Assembly: GCA_963711255.1 (NCBI GenBank)
Contig: CAVQDO010000008.1
Location: 248,001 to 312,000 of the forward strand
DNA: 64,000 nucleotides
From: GCA-2746365 sp963711255
GTDB taxonomy: Bacteria > Pseudomonadota > Gammaproteobacteria > SZUA-229
Reading direction: 5' to 3'
Shown: positions 7,957 to 16,103 of the stretch, one piece after another
How the letters are laid out: the number at the start of each line of letters is the position of its first letter
Position numbering within the stretch: the stretch's first letter is position 1
Translations under genes and position numbers: made by a program
The notes under the pieces: model-generated
Database searches by the model: none
Told to the model about the DNA's origin: nothing
The model's input: only the letters and a program-made list of their open reading frames with translations

Positions 7957-8382
7957 ATGAAGAAATTTAATCTGTTAGGTGTTGTATGTGGATGTTTTTT
8001 TCTGCTCATATCTACTTCTGTCAATGCCGCGCTTGTTACACCGGCGGGCCTCAATCCTGGCGATAAATATCACGTCATTTTCGTTACCTCTAATGCCACC
8101 GGCCCAATGTCTTCCAATATTGCAGATTATGATGCATTCGTACAGTCCGCGGCGGACGCTGCGGGGATCGGTTCAACGTTGAGTCTGAGCTGGCGGGTGG
8201 TAGGCAGCACCACAACGATAGACGCGAAAGACCATATACAACCGCTTTTTCCTGGCTCTACTAGAAACACACAGGGGTCAGACTCCATGATTTTACAGGC
8301 GTGGGAAACTGTATATATTCAGACAATATATTTACAGAAAGCTGACCCCTACATCGCCCCCTGCTTCACATTAAACAATTAA
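7957..8382 (+). pseudogene. Truncated secreted protein gene, probably PEP-CTERM type, broken by a repeat
   Basis: The first 105 or so residues look like the start of an exported protein: a signal peptide (about 1-24, ending SVNAA), then LNPGDKYHVIFVTSNAT and IADYDAFVQSAADAAGIGST. This start is familiar from PEP-CTERM-sorted proteins of proteobacteria. From 8274 the frame runs into a GGGGTCAGA element. The last 35 codons are translated from the repeat, and no C-terminal sorting signal (PEP motif, helix, arginines) follows. I read it as an N-terminal fragment disrupted by the repeat. No matching remainder was found downstream. A ribosome site (GAGGAGAT) precedes the ATG. Confidence 0.6.
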
Positions 8383-8396
8383 TGGGGTCAGACCCC
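8274..8396. repeat. Composite GGGGTCAGA element inside the truncated gene
   Basis: GGGGTCAGACTC at 8274, the inverted half GCTGACCCC at 8341-8349, and the full palindrome GGGGTCAGACCCC at 8384-8396 lie within 123 bases. Direct and inverted copies side by side are typical of paired REP-like elements moved as a unit. Confidence 0.7.
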
Positions 8397-8510
8397 TTAA
8401 ACTCAAAACAAGTCAATTAACTGCGACCGAAAAAATCGCATCCTGTTATTTCAAACGTTAAGCTGCTTTTGATTTTGAAGAGACAGCCTTAGCCAGGTCT
8501 TTTAAAAACA

Positions 8511-8535
8511 GGGGCCAGAGAGCAATTGTTCTAGT
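8511..8535. repeat. GGGGCCAGA variant repeat copy
   Basis: GGGGCCAGAGAGCAATTGTT matches the second copy near 1448 with one change. In the gap 8397-8761 the reverse strand (8458-8685) has a 75-codon open frame that overlaps this repeat. It may hold the tail of a decayed gene, but nothing supports it as a live gene. Confidence 0.6.
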
Positions 8536-8761
8536 ATTAGAGTTATTTACTCCCTGCCCTTGTTTGTTGTCGCCGCTTGTTGTCGAAATATTGTTACGCT
8601 GCACCTGGAAAAATTCTGCGATCTGGGTCGTTATGTGTAGACATAAACATGATGAAGAGTCACCATGTGAAATGGTGACAGGCATATTTTTCTAAAAGTT
8701 ATTTAATAGATACATCTGTCCCGTTTTATTTAGTTTTTATCTATCAAATTAAAGGTTGATC

Positions 8762-10318
8762 ATGAAGTCCACTACTTTAGTATTTATAGCTTTTTCTTTT
8801 ATCACCAATACTGCTCTTGCTTCGTGGCAGGAAGATCTTACAAAACTTATTAAGTCGGATGATGAAAAAACTAAAAACGATTTAATCACCAAAATAGTTT
8901 CAGCGAAACCTGAGCTTGAAGAAATTATTAAATTAATAAAATCTCAAAACTTTGATAAAAGTGATAATGGAGAGTTTATAGAAAAAGAAATTATGTGCGT
9001 TGATGGCAAGAAAAGACCTTACGTTACTTATGTTCCAAAAAACTATGACCCGGACATTAAAACTCCCATGATCATTAATCTCCATGGCGGTGTTAACTGG
9101 CCAATGAAAAAGGAAAGAATAAAACATGCAAAGAGACAGGAAGTTACCGAACTGGCTATAAAAAATAACTGGTTCATCGTTTTTCCTTTTGCTGAGTCCA
9201 GTGCTGCGTGGTGGGATAATGTAGGGCAAGAAAATGTTTTAAATATTATTCGTGAAACTAAAAAGAATTATAATATTGATGACGAAAAACTCTGGATGAC
9301 TGGTTTTTCTGATGGTGCTTCCGGGTCTTTTAATTTTGCGATGACAAAGCCAACAGACTTTGCGGCTTTTTTTCCGCTTTGTGGAGATATGGGTGTTGGA
9401 GCTCAGGATGGTGGCAATCATCTTTATCCGAGCAATATGAGCAACCTTCCTTTATACGTAATTAATACAGATAATGATCACATATACCCCTCTTCCAGGA
9501 TGATTAAAACTATAGATATGGCAAGAGAAGCAGGAGCCAATATTTTTTACAGGGAGTATAATGGTTTCGGACATGATTTTAATTTTTCTGCTGAAGAGCT
9601 TCCGCGATTAGAAAGATACTTCAAAAGAAATTCAAGAAACTCTACGCCTCACCATCTACAGTGGAAAACGGCACAGGATGAATTCTCTAAAGTTTTCTGG
9701 TTAAAAATTAATGAAGTTACTGATGGTGATAGAGCAAACTGGCATAAAGATTATAATACGAAACTGTTAGATGAGAGCGTGGCTTTTGGTTTCATTCCTG
9801 AACAAGAGTTTGAGGGAAGCGGTGTTAAAGTCGCCAGGATTCATGAGGGCGACACTCTTTCCAATAGCCTGGGCCTGAAACAAAACGACATAGTTATACG
9901 ATGCAATGAAACTGAAATCAGTAATCTCAAGGACATAAAAACTTTTAAAGATTCTATTAAACGTGGAGACTTTATTAGTGCAAGTGTACTTAGAGATGGA
10001 AGTGAAGTGCTCTTAGAGGGGCGCCATCCTGAGCCTGTGAAATATGATGTTTTCCCGAGATCCCTGACATCTGGAGCTCTAGTTGCCGACTTTAGAGCCA
10101 ATACTTTTGAGGTTAAAACTTCCAGGGTTAAAGGATTTTCAATCTATCTGCATCCAGACATGATTCAACTCGATCAAGATGTGGTAATCAAGTCAGATGG
10201 TAAGGAACTCTACAGAAGTAAAGTAACTACGGATATAGCATTTATGCTCAACAACTTTCTTGAGAATAGAGACAGAGAGCTACTATATTATAAAAAGATC
10301 GACATTAATTTACAGTAG
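8762..10318 (+). CDS. Secreted alpha/beta-hydrolase with C-terminal PDZ domain
   Basis: A 518-residue exported protein. Residues 1-20 are a signal peptide. Residues about 85-285 are an alpha/beta-hydrolase fold like those of secreted polyester or carbohydrate esterases. INLHGG (105-110) forms the oxyanion region, the nucleophile S183 lies in GFSDG, a candidate acid is D237 or D239 in NTDNDHIYP, and the base is H271 in GFGHDF. Residues about 352-420 are a PDZ domain (GVKVARIHEGD, GLKQNDIVIRCN), which usually binds peptide tails or tunes an enzyme. The last 100 residues are unassigned. The ATG at 8762 has AAAGG six bases upstream, better than TTG 8756. The substrate is not known. The fusion of this esterase type with PDZ is uncommon to my knowledge. 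Confidence 0.8.
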   Translation: MKSTTLVFIAFSFITNTALASWQEDLTKLIKSDDEKTKNDLITKIVSAKPELEEIIKLIKSQNFDKSDNGEFIEKEIMCVDGKKRPYVTYVPKNYDPDIKTPMIINLHGGVNWPMKKERIKHAKRQEVTELAIKNNWFIVFPFAESSAAWWDNVGQENVLNIIRETKKNYNIDDEKLWMTGFSDGASGSFNFAMTKPTDFAAFFPLCGDMGVGAQDGGNHLYPSNMSNLPLYVINTDNDHIYPSSRMIKTIDMAREAGANIFYREYNGFGHDFNFSAEELPRLERYFKRNSRNSTPHHLQWKTAQDEFSKVFWLKINEVTDGDRANWHKDYNTKLLDESVAFGFIPEQEFEGSGVKVARIHEGDTLSNSLGLKQNDIVIRCNETEISNLKDIKTFKDSIKRGDFISASVLRDGSEVLLEGRHPEPVKYDVFPRSLTSGALVADFRANTFEVKTSRVKGFSIYLHPDMIQLDQDVVIKSDGKELYRSKVTTDIAFMLNNFLENRDRELLYYKKIDINLQ

Positions 10319-10380
10319 CCGGATTCCTGGAACAGCATAGCTGTTAACAGGTAGGCTAGCCGATAAACTTAAATGCACAA

Positions 10381-10403
10381 ATCATGGGGTCAAACTCCAT
10401 GAT
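10381..10403. repeat. GGGGTCAAA repeat copy in a palindrome
   Basis: ATCATGGGGTCAAACTCCATGAT has perfect 7-base ends (ATCATGG/CCATGAT). It is a member of the GGGGTCAGA family, with one base changed in the core. No gene is seen in 10319-10533. Confidence 0.65.
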
Positions 10404-10533
10404 ATTTAGGTAGAATGAAATTATACGATTAAGAAGTCTGCTCCCTTGATCACATACTTTGCCCTAGATAAAACGACCGCTTAACTTAAACATTAGGCTC
10501 CCAAGCTACCCTAATATTCAAGAGCTCCGCATC

Positions 10534-11496
10534 ATGCTTAATTTTATCTTATTAATACTCGGCGTTGGCCTGCTCACTGTTGGTGGCGAAGCGTTGATTC
10601 GAGGATCACTGGCTTCCGCCAGGCGGCTCGGGGTATCACCATTGCTTAGCGGCCTGGTTATTGTAGGTTTTGGTACTTCAGCGCCAGAGCTGGTGGTCTC
10701 TGTAGATGCGGCGATTAATCAGCGGCCGGATATTGCTATCGGCAATGTCGTTGGCAGCAATATTGGCAATATTTTGCTGATTCTGGGAATATGCGCTCTC
10801 ATCACTCCGCTGGCAGTAAAACCGCTGGCGTTACGCCGTGATGCAGTCACGGTTGTGGCGGCAAGCGTATTATTTCTGGTTCTGGCCATTGGCGGCGTTC
10901 TGGGACCTGCAGACTCAGTGATTCTCCTGATGTCATTACTGGCTTACCTGGTATGGGCTTATTGGAGTGAACGCTTTTACGCTGCACCTTCAGCTGAACT
11001 TCATAAAGCCGAAGCCAAAGAACTTACCGCTTTGCCGAAGTCAACTGTATGGATTATCACGACTGTAGTTACTGGTCTACTGCTGTTAATTGGCGGGTCT
11101 CAGGTACTGCTTATGGGAGCCGTCGGTATTGCAGAACATTTTAATGTTTCCGAGGCGGTTATCGGCCTTACCCTGGTAGCCGTTGGTACATCCCTGCCGG
11201 AACTTACCATTTCAGTTATTGCCGCGCTGCGTCGCCACGCAGATGTGGCCGTTGGCAACATACTTGGCAGTAATATCTTCAACTTGCTGGGAATTTTAGG
11301 TGTATCCGCACTACTTCAGCCACTTCCAGTGCACGCAAGAATTCTGCTATTCGATCAATGGATTATGCTCGGAACGTCTCTGCTGCTGTTGCTGTTTTTG
11401 TATACGGGCCGCCGTCTAAGTCGGCTGGAAGGTGGATTGCTTTTAGCTGGCTATGCTGTATATCTCACACTGAGTTTTACCAAATTCGGCGCTTAA
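10534..11496 (+). CDS. yrbG: Calcium/sodium antiporter, YrbG family
   Basis: A 320-residue inner-membrane protein of the Ca2+:cation antiporter superfamily, with about ten helices in two inverted halves. The two alpha-repeats carry the ion-binding signatures. Repeat 1 has GFGTSAPELVVSVDAA (about residues 46-61) and GNVVGSNIGNILLILG (71-86). Repeat 2 has AVGTSLPELTISVIAA (about 211-226) and GNILGSNIFNLLGILG (236-251). The conserved acidic residue in each PEL motif is present. Length and layout are those of YrbG, which exchanges Na+ and Ca2+. It stands alone. A transposase remnant begins about 35 bases after the stop. Confidence 0.95.
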   Translation: MLNFILLILGVGLLTVGGEALIRGSLASARRLGVSPLLSGLVIVGFGTSAPELVVSVDAAINQRPDIAIGNVVGSNIGNILLILGICALITPLAVKPLALRRDAVTVVAASVLFLVLAIGGVLGPADSVILLMSLLAYLVWAYWSERFYAAPSAELHKAEAKELTALPKSTVWIITTVVTGLLLLIGGSQVLLMGAVGIAEHFNVSEAVIGLTLVAVGTSLPELTISVIAALRRHADVAVGNILGSNIFNLLGILGVSALLQPLPVHARILLFDQWIMLGTSLLLLLFLYTGRRLSRLEGGLLLAGYAVYLTLSFTKFGA

Positions 11497-11531
11497 CTAA
11501 AACGGGACAGGCTCAGTCTAACCCTATTGAT

Positions 11532-11799
11532 TCCAATACCGAGGTAACAAGCATCAGCATGTATTGAATAATAATGAAATACAGTGCAGTATGAGCCGCA
11601 AAGGAAACTGCTGGGACATTGCTGTTATCGTGACATTTTTCGGACGGATTCAAGTGACATTCATATATGCTGAAAACCATAGAATTATAGAGACTCTGCC
11701 CGGTCGAGTATTTTCGAATATATTGAAATGTTCTATAACCGCTTCAAACGGTATTCTACTAACGGTTATCTCAGCCCAAACGAATTCAAACAACACTAA
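11532..11799 (+). pseudogene. IS3-family (IS150-type) transposase, C-terminal remnant
   Basis: The frame starting near 11532 reads LNNNEIQCSMSRKGNCWDIA, the conserved motif in the OrfB integrase core of IS3-family elements. After a frameshift the end is recovered in another frame as FEYIEMFYNRFKRYSTNGY then LSPNEFKQH and stop TAA at 11797-11799. The catalytic glutamate region is damaged (the usual NAxxESFF reads IAVIVTFF), and the N-terminal part is missing. It is clearly a dead fragment. The rest of 11810-12037 has no intact gene. Confidence 0.85.
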
Positions 11800-11910
11800 A
11801 AACAATTAACCGTATCTACTATTAGTGGACAAGACCAGTTCTGCATAAGAAGAGTGTTTACGCCGGACCCTAAATTGAAATAAACGCGAATTAGAATATG
11901 GGCTACGACT

Positions 11911-11988
11911 ATGAATGAATTATTTGATAAGTGGTTATTCGATCCTGTTGTCGGAAAAGTTATAGCCACGGCATTGAACCTGTCGTGA
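11911..11988 (+). other. Possible 25-codon fragment of a membrane protein
   Basis: ATG at 11911 opens MNELFDKWLFDPVVGKVIAT then ALNLS and a stop. The pattern resembles the start of a mechanosensitive-channel-like protein and lies before a real MscS gene pair. It may be decayed debris. Confidence is low because the segment is short. Confidence 0.2.
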
Positions 11989-12037
11989 TATTTTTATAAA
12001 ACACGTCCCGTTATTTTCTTTATAATCTAACAACATT

Positions 12038-13270
12038 ATGACAAATCAGACACAACCCTCTATTTCGACTACCGTAGCCGGTGCATTGGCCAGCAGTTAC
12101 CAGCGTGCGCTGGGGCTGTTCAGGTTAAATTCTGGCGGCGCTGCTGAAAGCATCAAGAGCCTTACCGACCTGTGCCTTGCCCAGGCTTCACGCCGTGAGC
12201 GTCATTACCAGGACAATGCTTTGCCTGAAGCCCTGCTGAAGGCCTTCACCGTCGAGTCACTGACGGCGGGTGATGTGCGCTTTGTGGGTCGCGAGGATCT
12301 GCTGCAACGATTGTCAGGCATAGTCGAACACTGGCGCGCGGGCCGCAGTTCGATGCTTGCGGTGACTGGCCCGCAGGGATGCGGCCTGTCGTCGTTTCTG
12401 CGGCAGATCGAGCATGACTTCGGCGCTAGTGATGAATTTCGTTACCATCAGCTCACGAGCAGGCCTTACGACATCAATAACAGCCTGCAAATGCTGGCCG
12501 AGATTATCGGCTGCGAACAGCCTGTAGAGACCATCGAAGACGTACTTGAACACCTTCGTCAACTTCCGCCGAAGGTGTTCGTTATTGATAACGGCCACCT
12601 TTTGAGCTGCCGTGTAATGGGAGCACACGCGGCGATCCGGGTTTTTGGCGCCGTTATGGTCGCTACGCAGCAACGCCACCTGTGGGTGCTGGGCTGTGAG
12701 GAGTTTGCCTGGCGGCGGCTGAAGTACATCTATCGCGCAGATCGTTATTTTACCGATCATATCGAGCTGGCTATGCTGAACGCCGCCGAACTTGATCAGT
12801 GCCTGGCAATACGCCAGCAGGTATCGGGCGTAACACTCGACTCCACCATGGCGTCTGGAGACAGTCATCTTCCGGACGTTCTGGAACAGGAATTTACCAC
12901 GCTGTACAAGCTGAGCAATGGCAAACCGGATCTTGCCTTTTTTTACTATCTACGCAGCCTGCGGATTAACAGTGAGAGCCAGTTAGTGGAGATGTTGAGC
13001 CTGGAAGCGCTGGATTTCAGCGCGCTTAAATCGCTGATCAGTGAGGAGCTGTTCACACTTGCCGAAATCGCCGTACACGGACGCATGACCATCGACGAAC
13101 ATCGCGCGCTGTTCCGAAGCAGTTATGAAGAAAGCTGGCTGCTGCTGGAGCGTCTCTACCAGCAATGCCTGCTCGACAGGGACGAAGACGATGACCCGGC
13201 CTATCGACTGGTGTCTGTGTATTCGGAAGTCATCAGCCGCTATCTCATTAACGTAAACCACCTGTACTAA
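12038..13270 (+). CDS. AAA-type ATPase-like protein with altered P-loop, paired with MscS
   Basis: A 410-residue protein that looks like a STAND/AAA P-loop NTPase followed by a winged-helix-like C-terminal part. The N-terminal 75 residues are helical. FVGREDLLQRL (about 82-92) is the usual lead-in of this fold. The Walker A site reads GPQGCGLSS (111-119): the essential lysine is replaced by L117. Walker B reads VFVIDNGH (180-187), with N185 where a catalytic acid is usual. Nucleotide hydrolysis is therefore doubtful, though the overall fold is kept. The gene ends two bases before the MscS start codon, so the two are translated together and probably act together at the membrane. A TATAAT box at 12021 lies only 12 bases before the ATG, implying a very short leader if used. 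Confidence 0.7.
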   Translation: MTNQTQPSISTTVAGALASSYQRALGLFRLNSGGAAESIKSLTDLCLAQASRRERHYQDNALPEALLKAFTVESLTAGDVRFVGREDLLQRLSGIVEHWRAGRSSMLAVTGPQGCGLSSFLRQIEHDFGASDEFRYHQLTSRPYDINNSLQMLAEIIGCEQPVETIEDVLEHLRQLPPKVFVIDNGHLLSCRVMGAHAAIRVFGAVMVATQQRHLWVLGCEEFAWRRLKYIYRADRYFTDHIELAMLNAAELDQCLAIRQQVSGVTLDSTMASGDSHLPDVLEQEFTTLYKLSNGKPDLAFFYYLRSLRINSESQLVEMLSLEALDFSALKSLISEELFTLAEIAVHGRMTIDEHRALFRSSYEESWLLLERLYQQCLLDRDEDDDPAYRLVSVYSEVISRYLINVNHLY

Positions 13271-13272
13271 CT

Positions 13273-14109
13273 ATGGAAGAAGAAATTATCGTGCAGCTCA
13301 CCGAGCTGCTTTCAGTCTCACGGATGTTGCAGGTCGCGCTCGTAATAGCGCTAACCTGGCTGTTATTACGTATCCTTCATTTTGGTCTGCAGCAGCTGAT
13401 GCAACGCTTCCCTAAACATCGCCTGCAGATGGGACAGGTATTTCCTGTTATCCGTATCATGGTCTGGCTGCTGTGTATTATTTACATCATATTCGGTGTT
13501 ATCCAGCCACCGCAGGCGGTTGTGTTTGCCGTGCTCGGTTCCCTCGGCCTCGCCATCGGCCTGGCAGCGCAGGGTGGAGTGCGCAACCTGCTCGCAGGTA
13601 TGATGATGATTTTCAATCCGCCGTTTCGTGTCGGTGACATGGTGAAGTTCGGTGGCTATTACGGTGAAGTAATACGCCTGGATCTAAGCGTGACCATACT
13701 GCGCACACTCGACGACAACGTGGTGATGGTGCCGAACTCGGTGGTGCTGGAAAATGCGGTGTCCAATGCTAATAGCGGTGAGCTATCCGAGATGGTCGTG
13801 GTGAATATCGACCTGCCGCAGACTGTCGAAATACACGAAGTCCGCGTGCTGGCGAAAGAAGCTGCCATTGCGTCGCCGTATAGCTATCTGAAGAAACCGG
13901 TGAGCGTAACCGTCGAAGCACGATATGACTACGGTCATCTGCTACGGCTGGTGATTAAGGCTTATGTGGTGGATGTACGCCTGGAACGTGTACTCGCCAG
14001 CGACATTACCGAGCGTTTACTCGAAGCCATGCTGACACGTGGTGTCGACGCTTCGCAAACAGGTGGCCTGTTAGACACCGAGCCTGCTCGTGAAAACAGC
14101 AAGGAATAG
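13273..14109 (+). CDS. MscS-family mechanosensitive ion channel
   Basis: A 278-residue small-conductance channel. It has membrane helices at about 17-35, 58-78 and 83-108. The pore-lining TM3 region has the expected Ala/Gly pattern (LGSLGLAIGLAAQGGVRNLLAG), followed by the beta-domain motif FRVGDMVKFGGYYGEV (about 117-132) and the VVMVPNSVVLENAVSN segment (about 153-168). The C-terminal alpha/beta domain is present (YDYGHLLRLVI). Such channels open on membrane tension to release solutes during osmotic downshift. The gene follows the altered-P-loop ATPase with only two bases between, an uncommon partner for MscS. The last 20 residues are polar and variable. Confidence 0.95.
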   Translation: MEEEIIVQLTELLSVSRMLQVALVIALTWLLLRILHFGLQQLMQRFPKHRLQMGQVFPVIRIMVWLLCIIYIIFGVIQPPQAVVFAVLGSLGLAIGLAAQGGVRNLLAGMMMIFNPPFRVGDMVKFGGYYGEVIRLDLSVTILRTLDDNVVMVPNSVVLENAVSNANSGELSEMVVVNIDLPQTVEIHEVRVLAKEAAIASPYSYLKKPVSVTVEARYDYGHLLRLVIKAYVVDVRLERVLASDITERLLEAMLTRGVDASQTGGLLDTEPARENSKE

Positions 14110-14166
14110 AAGTGTAAAGCATGGATAATAAAAACAGACTGCTCAGTCATTTAATGGTACTAAATT

Positions 14167-14571
14167 ATGAATAGAGCCTGCCCTGTCGTTTTAAGACACA
14201 AAGATAATCAGCTCGAACTGCTTGCATTCAAGCACCCCAATGGCAAAAATCAACTGGTAAAAGGTAATATAGATATTGGTGAGCCTTTAGAGAGTGCCTG
14301 CATTCGTGAACTGGCGGAAGAATCAGGCATTCAGGCACAGGTTGTGAGACAACTAGGAATCTGGGACGCCAATTTCAGAGACCAGGTCTGGGGTTTTTGC
14401 CTGATGCACTACGAAGGTGTTTTACCTGATACATGGGAGTTTCAGACAATGGATGATGGTGGCCACATATTCAGCTTATTCTGGCAGCCGTTGAATAGCC
14501 TGCCAAACGATAACTGGATGGAAGTTCATAAAAACGCCTTCCAGTATATCAAGAATGCTTTAGATAAATAA
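14167..14571 (+). CDS. Nudix hydrolase
   Basis: A 134-residue single-domain Nudix enzyme that cleaves nucleoside diphosphates linked to another moiety, using a metal. The Nudix box is perfect: G33, E39, R47-E48-L49, E51-E52, G54, as in GNIDIGEPLESACI followed by RELAEESGI. The start MNRACPVVLRHKDNQLELLA forms the usual first strands. The later FWQPLNSLPN segment suits a small NTP-house-cleaning type, but the substrate cannot be read from the sequence. It starts 57 bases after the MscS gene and may be cotranscribed. A GGGGTCAGA repeat follows its stop. Confidence 0.92.
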   Translation: MNRACPVVLRHKDNQLELLAFKHPNGKNQLVKGNIDIGEPLESACIRELAEESGIQAQVVRQLGIWDANFRDQVWGFCLMHYEGVLPDTWEFQTMDDGGHIFSLFWQPLNSLPNDNWMEVHKNAFQYIKNALDK

Positions 14572-14582
14572 AAGGATGAAAA

Positions 14583-14609
14583 TTCAATGGGGTCAGACTC
14601 GATTGATTA
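14583..14609. repeat. GGGGTCAGA repeat copy (rightmost)
   Basis: TTCAATGGGGTCAGACTCGATTGA is an imperfect palindrome. I found no further copy of this family between here and 64000. Confidence 0.7.
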
Positions 14610-14690
14610 TTTATTTGCTAAGTGACCGAAAATCAAAGGATCATGATCCTGTTGATGCCCCTCCGGGCCTTATTACAAGAGCATAGACAC

Positions 14691-15008
14691 ATGGCAGTAA
14701 TCGTTGCAGGCAAACTAATCATAAAGCCAGGCTCGCGTGATGAATTCATTGAAAAATCTCGCGAGGCAATTTTACTGGCTAGAAAGAATGATGCATGCGC
14801 AGACTTTTCAGTATCTCCAGACTCAATTGATAGGAATAGAGTAAATATTTTCGAGAGATGGAAATCTCGTTCTGAGCTAAATACATTAGTCTTTTATCGA
14901 TGGAATTATAATACGGAATATTTTACTATTACAGCCGATTCCCGAGTAAGCAGTCAAACAGTGGGCGCTGGCAGTACATATTTACAACTATACTGCCTCA
15001 ATCAATAA
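14691..15008 (+). CDS. Antibiotic biosynthesis monooxygenase (ABM)-domain protein
   Basis: About 105 residues from ATG 14691, the normal length for this ferredoxin-like fold. MAVIVAGKLIIKPGSRDEFI, then ADFSVSPDSIDRNRVNIFERW, are clear matches to the family, which includes quinol and heme-type monooxygenases and many of unknown substrate. The C-terminal 35 residues (after SRSELNT) do not resemble the family's usual end. This may reflect divergence or a frameshift near 14885 (inference). A longer frame from GTG 14622 adds a non-conserved leader. No neighbour points to a pathway. Confidence 0.75.
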   Translation: MAVIVAGKLIIKPGSRDEFIEKSREAILLARKNDACADFSVSPDSIDRNRVNIFERWKSRSELNTLVFYRWNYNTEYFTITADSRVSSQTVGAGSTYLQLYCLNQ

Positions 15009-15062
15009 AACACAGATAATACAAGTTTACAGATAACACTATTCAAAATAAGGAGAGTTAAT

Positions 15063-16022
15063 ATGTTATTCATAACCAATCGATCACCACAGGGTTCCAT
15101 CCGTACAAGAAGGGGCCGCACATTCAAATTCGATTTAAACAAGAACGCACCCTCAAATTCTATCTATTGCTGTGAGCGGCTGGGCAAGGATAAATACATC
15201 GAAATCGGTTCCGACGGTTTAATGACCAAACTGAAAGACAGTAACGCAAAACAGATATTATTATTTATTCATGGTTTCTCCAATTTACCTGAACCGGATA
15301 TTTTTCCACGCGTGGAAAAACTGCAGGCCTACTTCGATAAAAAAGAAAAAAACCTGGTTGAAGTCGTTCCTTTAGTCTGGCCCTGTGATAATGATTTTGG
15401 CATTGTAAAAGATTACTGGGACGACCAGAAGTCCGCTGATAAAAGCGCATTTTCTTTTTCGCGTGCCCTGCAGTTCTTTATGGCGTGGCGCGACAAGGCT
15501 CCGGAAGATGCGCCCTGCCTTAAGCGAATCAACATACTGGCCCATTCGATGGGAAACAGGGTGTTCCGGGAAACGCTTTCAGTGTGGAATAAATACGACC
15601 TGGCAAACGGCGTGCCTTTACTGTTCAGAAACACTATCCTGATGGCGGCAGATATTGTTAATGAGTCGCTGGAAGATGATAAAGAAGGCGTATTAATCAG
15701 TCAGGCATCTCGCAATGTTTCTGTATATTACGCATCGGATGACCTTGCCCTTAGGTCAAGTAAAATATCCAACCTGAAGAACAAGGTCGCATCCCGAAGG
15801 CTTGGCCATACCGGCCCGGAAGACATGAGCAAAGTACAGTCAAACGTTTATTCCATTGATTGTGATAATTTTAATAACAGTTACGATAGCCCAAAAGGTC
15901 ACTCGTACTTTCTTGATGATGGCAAAGATAACATCGGTCGCGTTTTCGAACACATGTACAACACGATAAAAACCGGGCGCGTTACTGTCGAAGATGAACG
16001 AAACAGAAAGCATATTCTTTAA
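15063..16022 (+). CDS. DUF900-type alpha/beta-hydrolase
   Basis: A 319-residue cytoplasmic protein of the DUF900 alpha/beta-hydrolase family. ILLFIHGFSNL (about 65-75) is the oxyanion strand. The nucleophile S162 lies in LAHSMGNRV, an AxSxG variant usual for this family. A candidate acid is D226 or D227 in VYYASDDLAL, and the base is H280 in PKGHSYF. There is no signal peptide, so it acts inside the cell, on an unknown ester or lipid substrate. AAGGAGAG precedes the ATG at good spacing. It is followed by a gene on the other strand, so it ends its own transcript. Confidence 0.85.
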   Translation: MLFITNRSPQGSIRTRRGRTFKFDLNKNAPSNSIYCCERLGKDKYIEIGSDGLMTKLKDSNAKQILLFIHGFSNLPEPDIFPRVEKLQAYFDKKEKNLVEVVPLVWPCDNDFGIVKDYWDDQKSADKSAFSFSRALQFFMAWRDKAPEDAPCLKRINILAHSMGNRVFRETLSVWNKYDLANGVPLLFRNTILMAADIVNESLEDDKEGVLISQASRNVSVYYASDDLALRSSKISNLKNKVASRRLGHTGPEDMSKVQSNVYSIDCDNFNNSYDSPKGHSYFLDDGKDNIGRVFEHMYNTIKTGRVTVEDERNRKHIL

Positions 16023-16103
16023 GGTTTTCTAACAGTACAAACCAACAGACAACTGTCATCCGACTGGCCGAGATGACAGTGCTCTTGACGACAGCGCTAT
16101 TAA

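Noticed and set aside
8458..8685. 75-codon leftward open frame
   Set aside because: It overlaps a repeat copy, has no clear start signal and no recognised similarity; at best a decayed gene tail.
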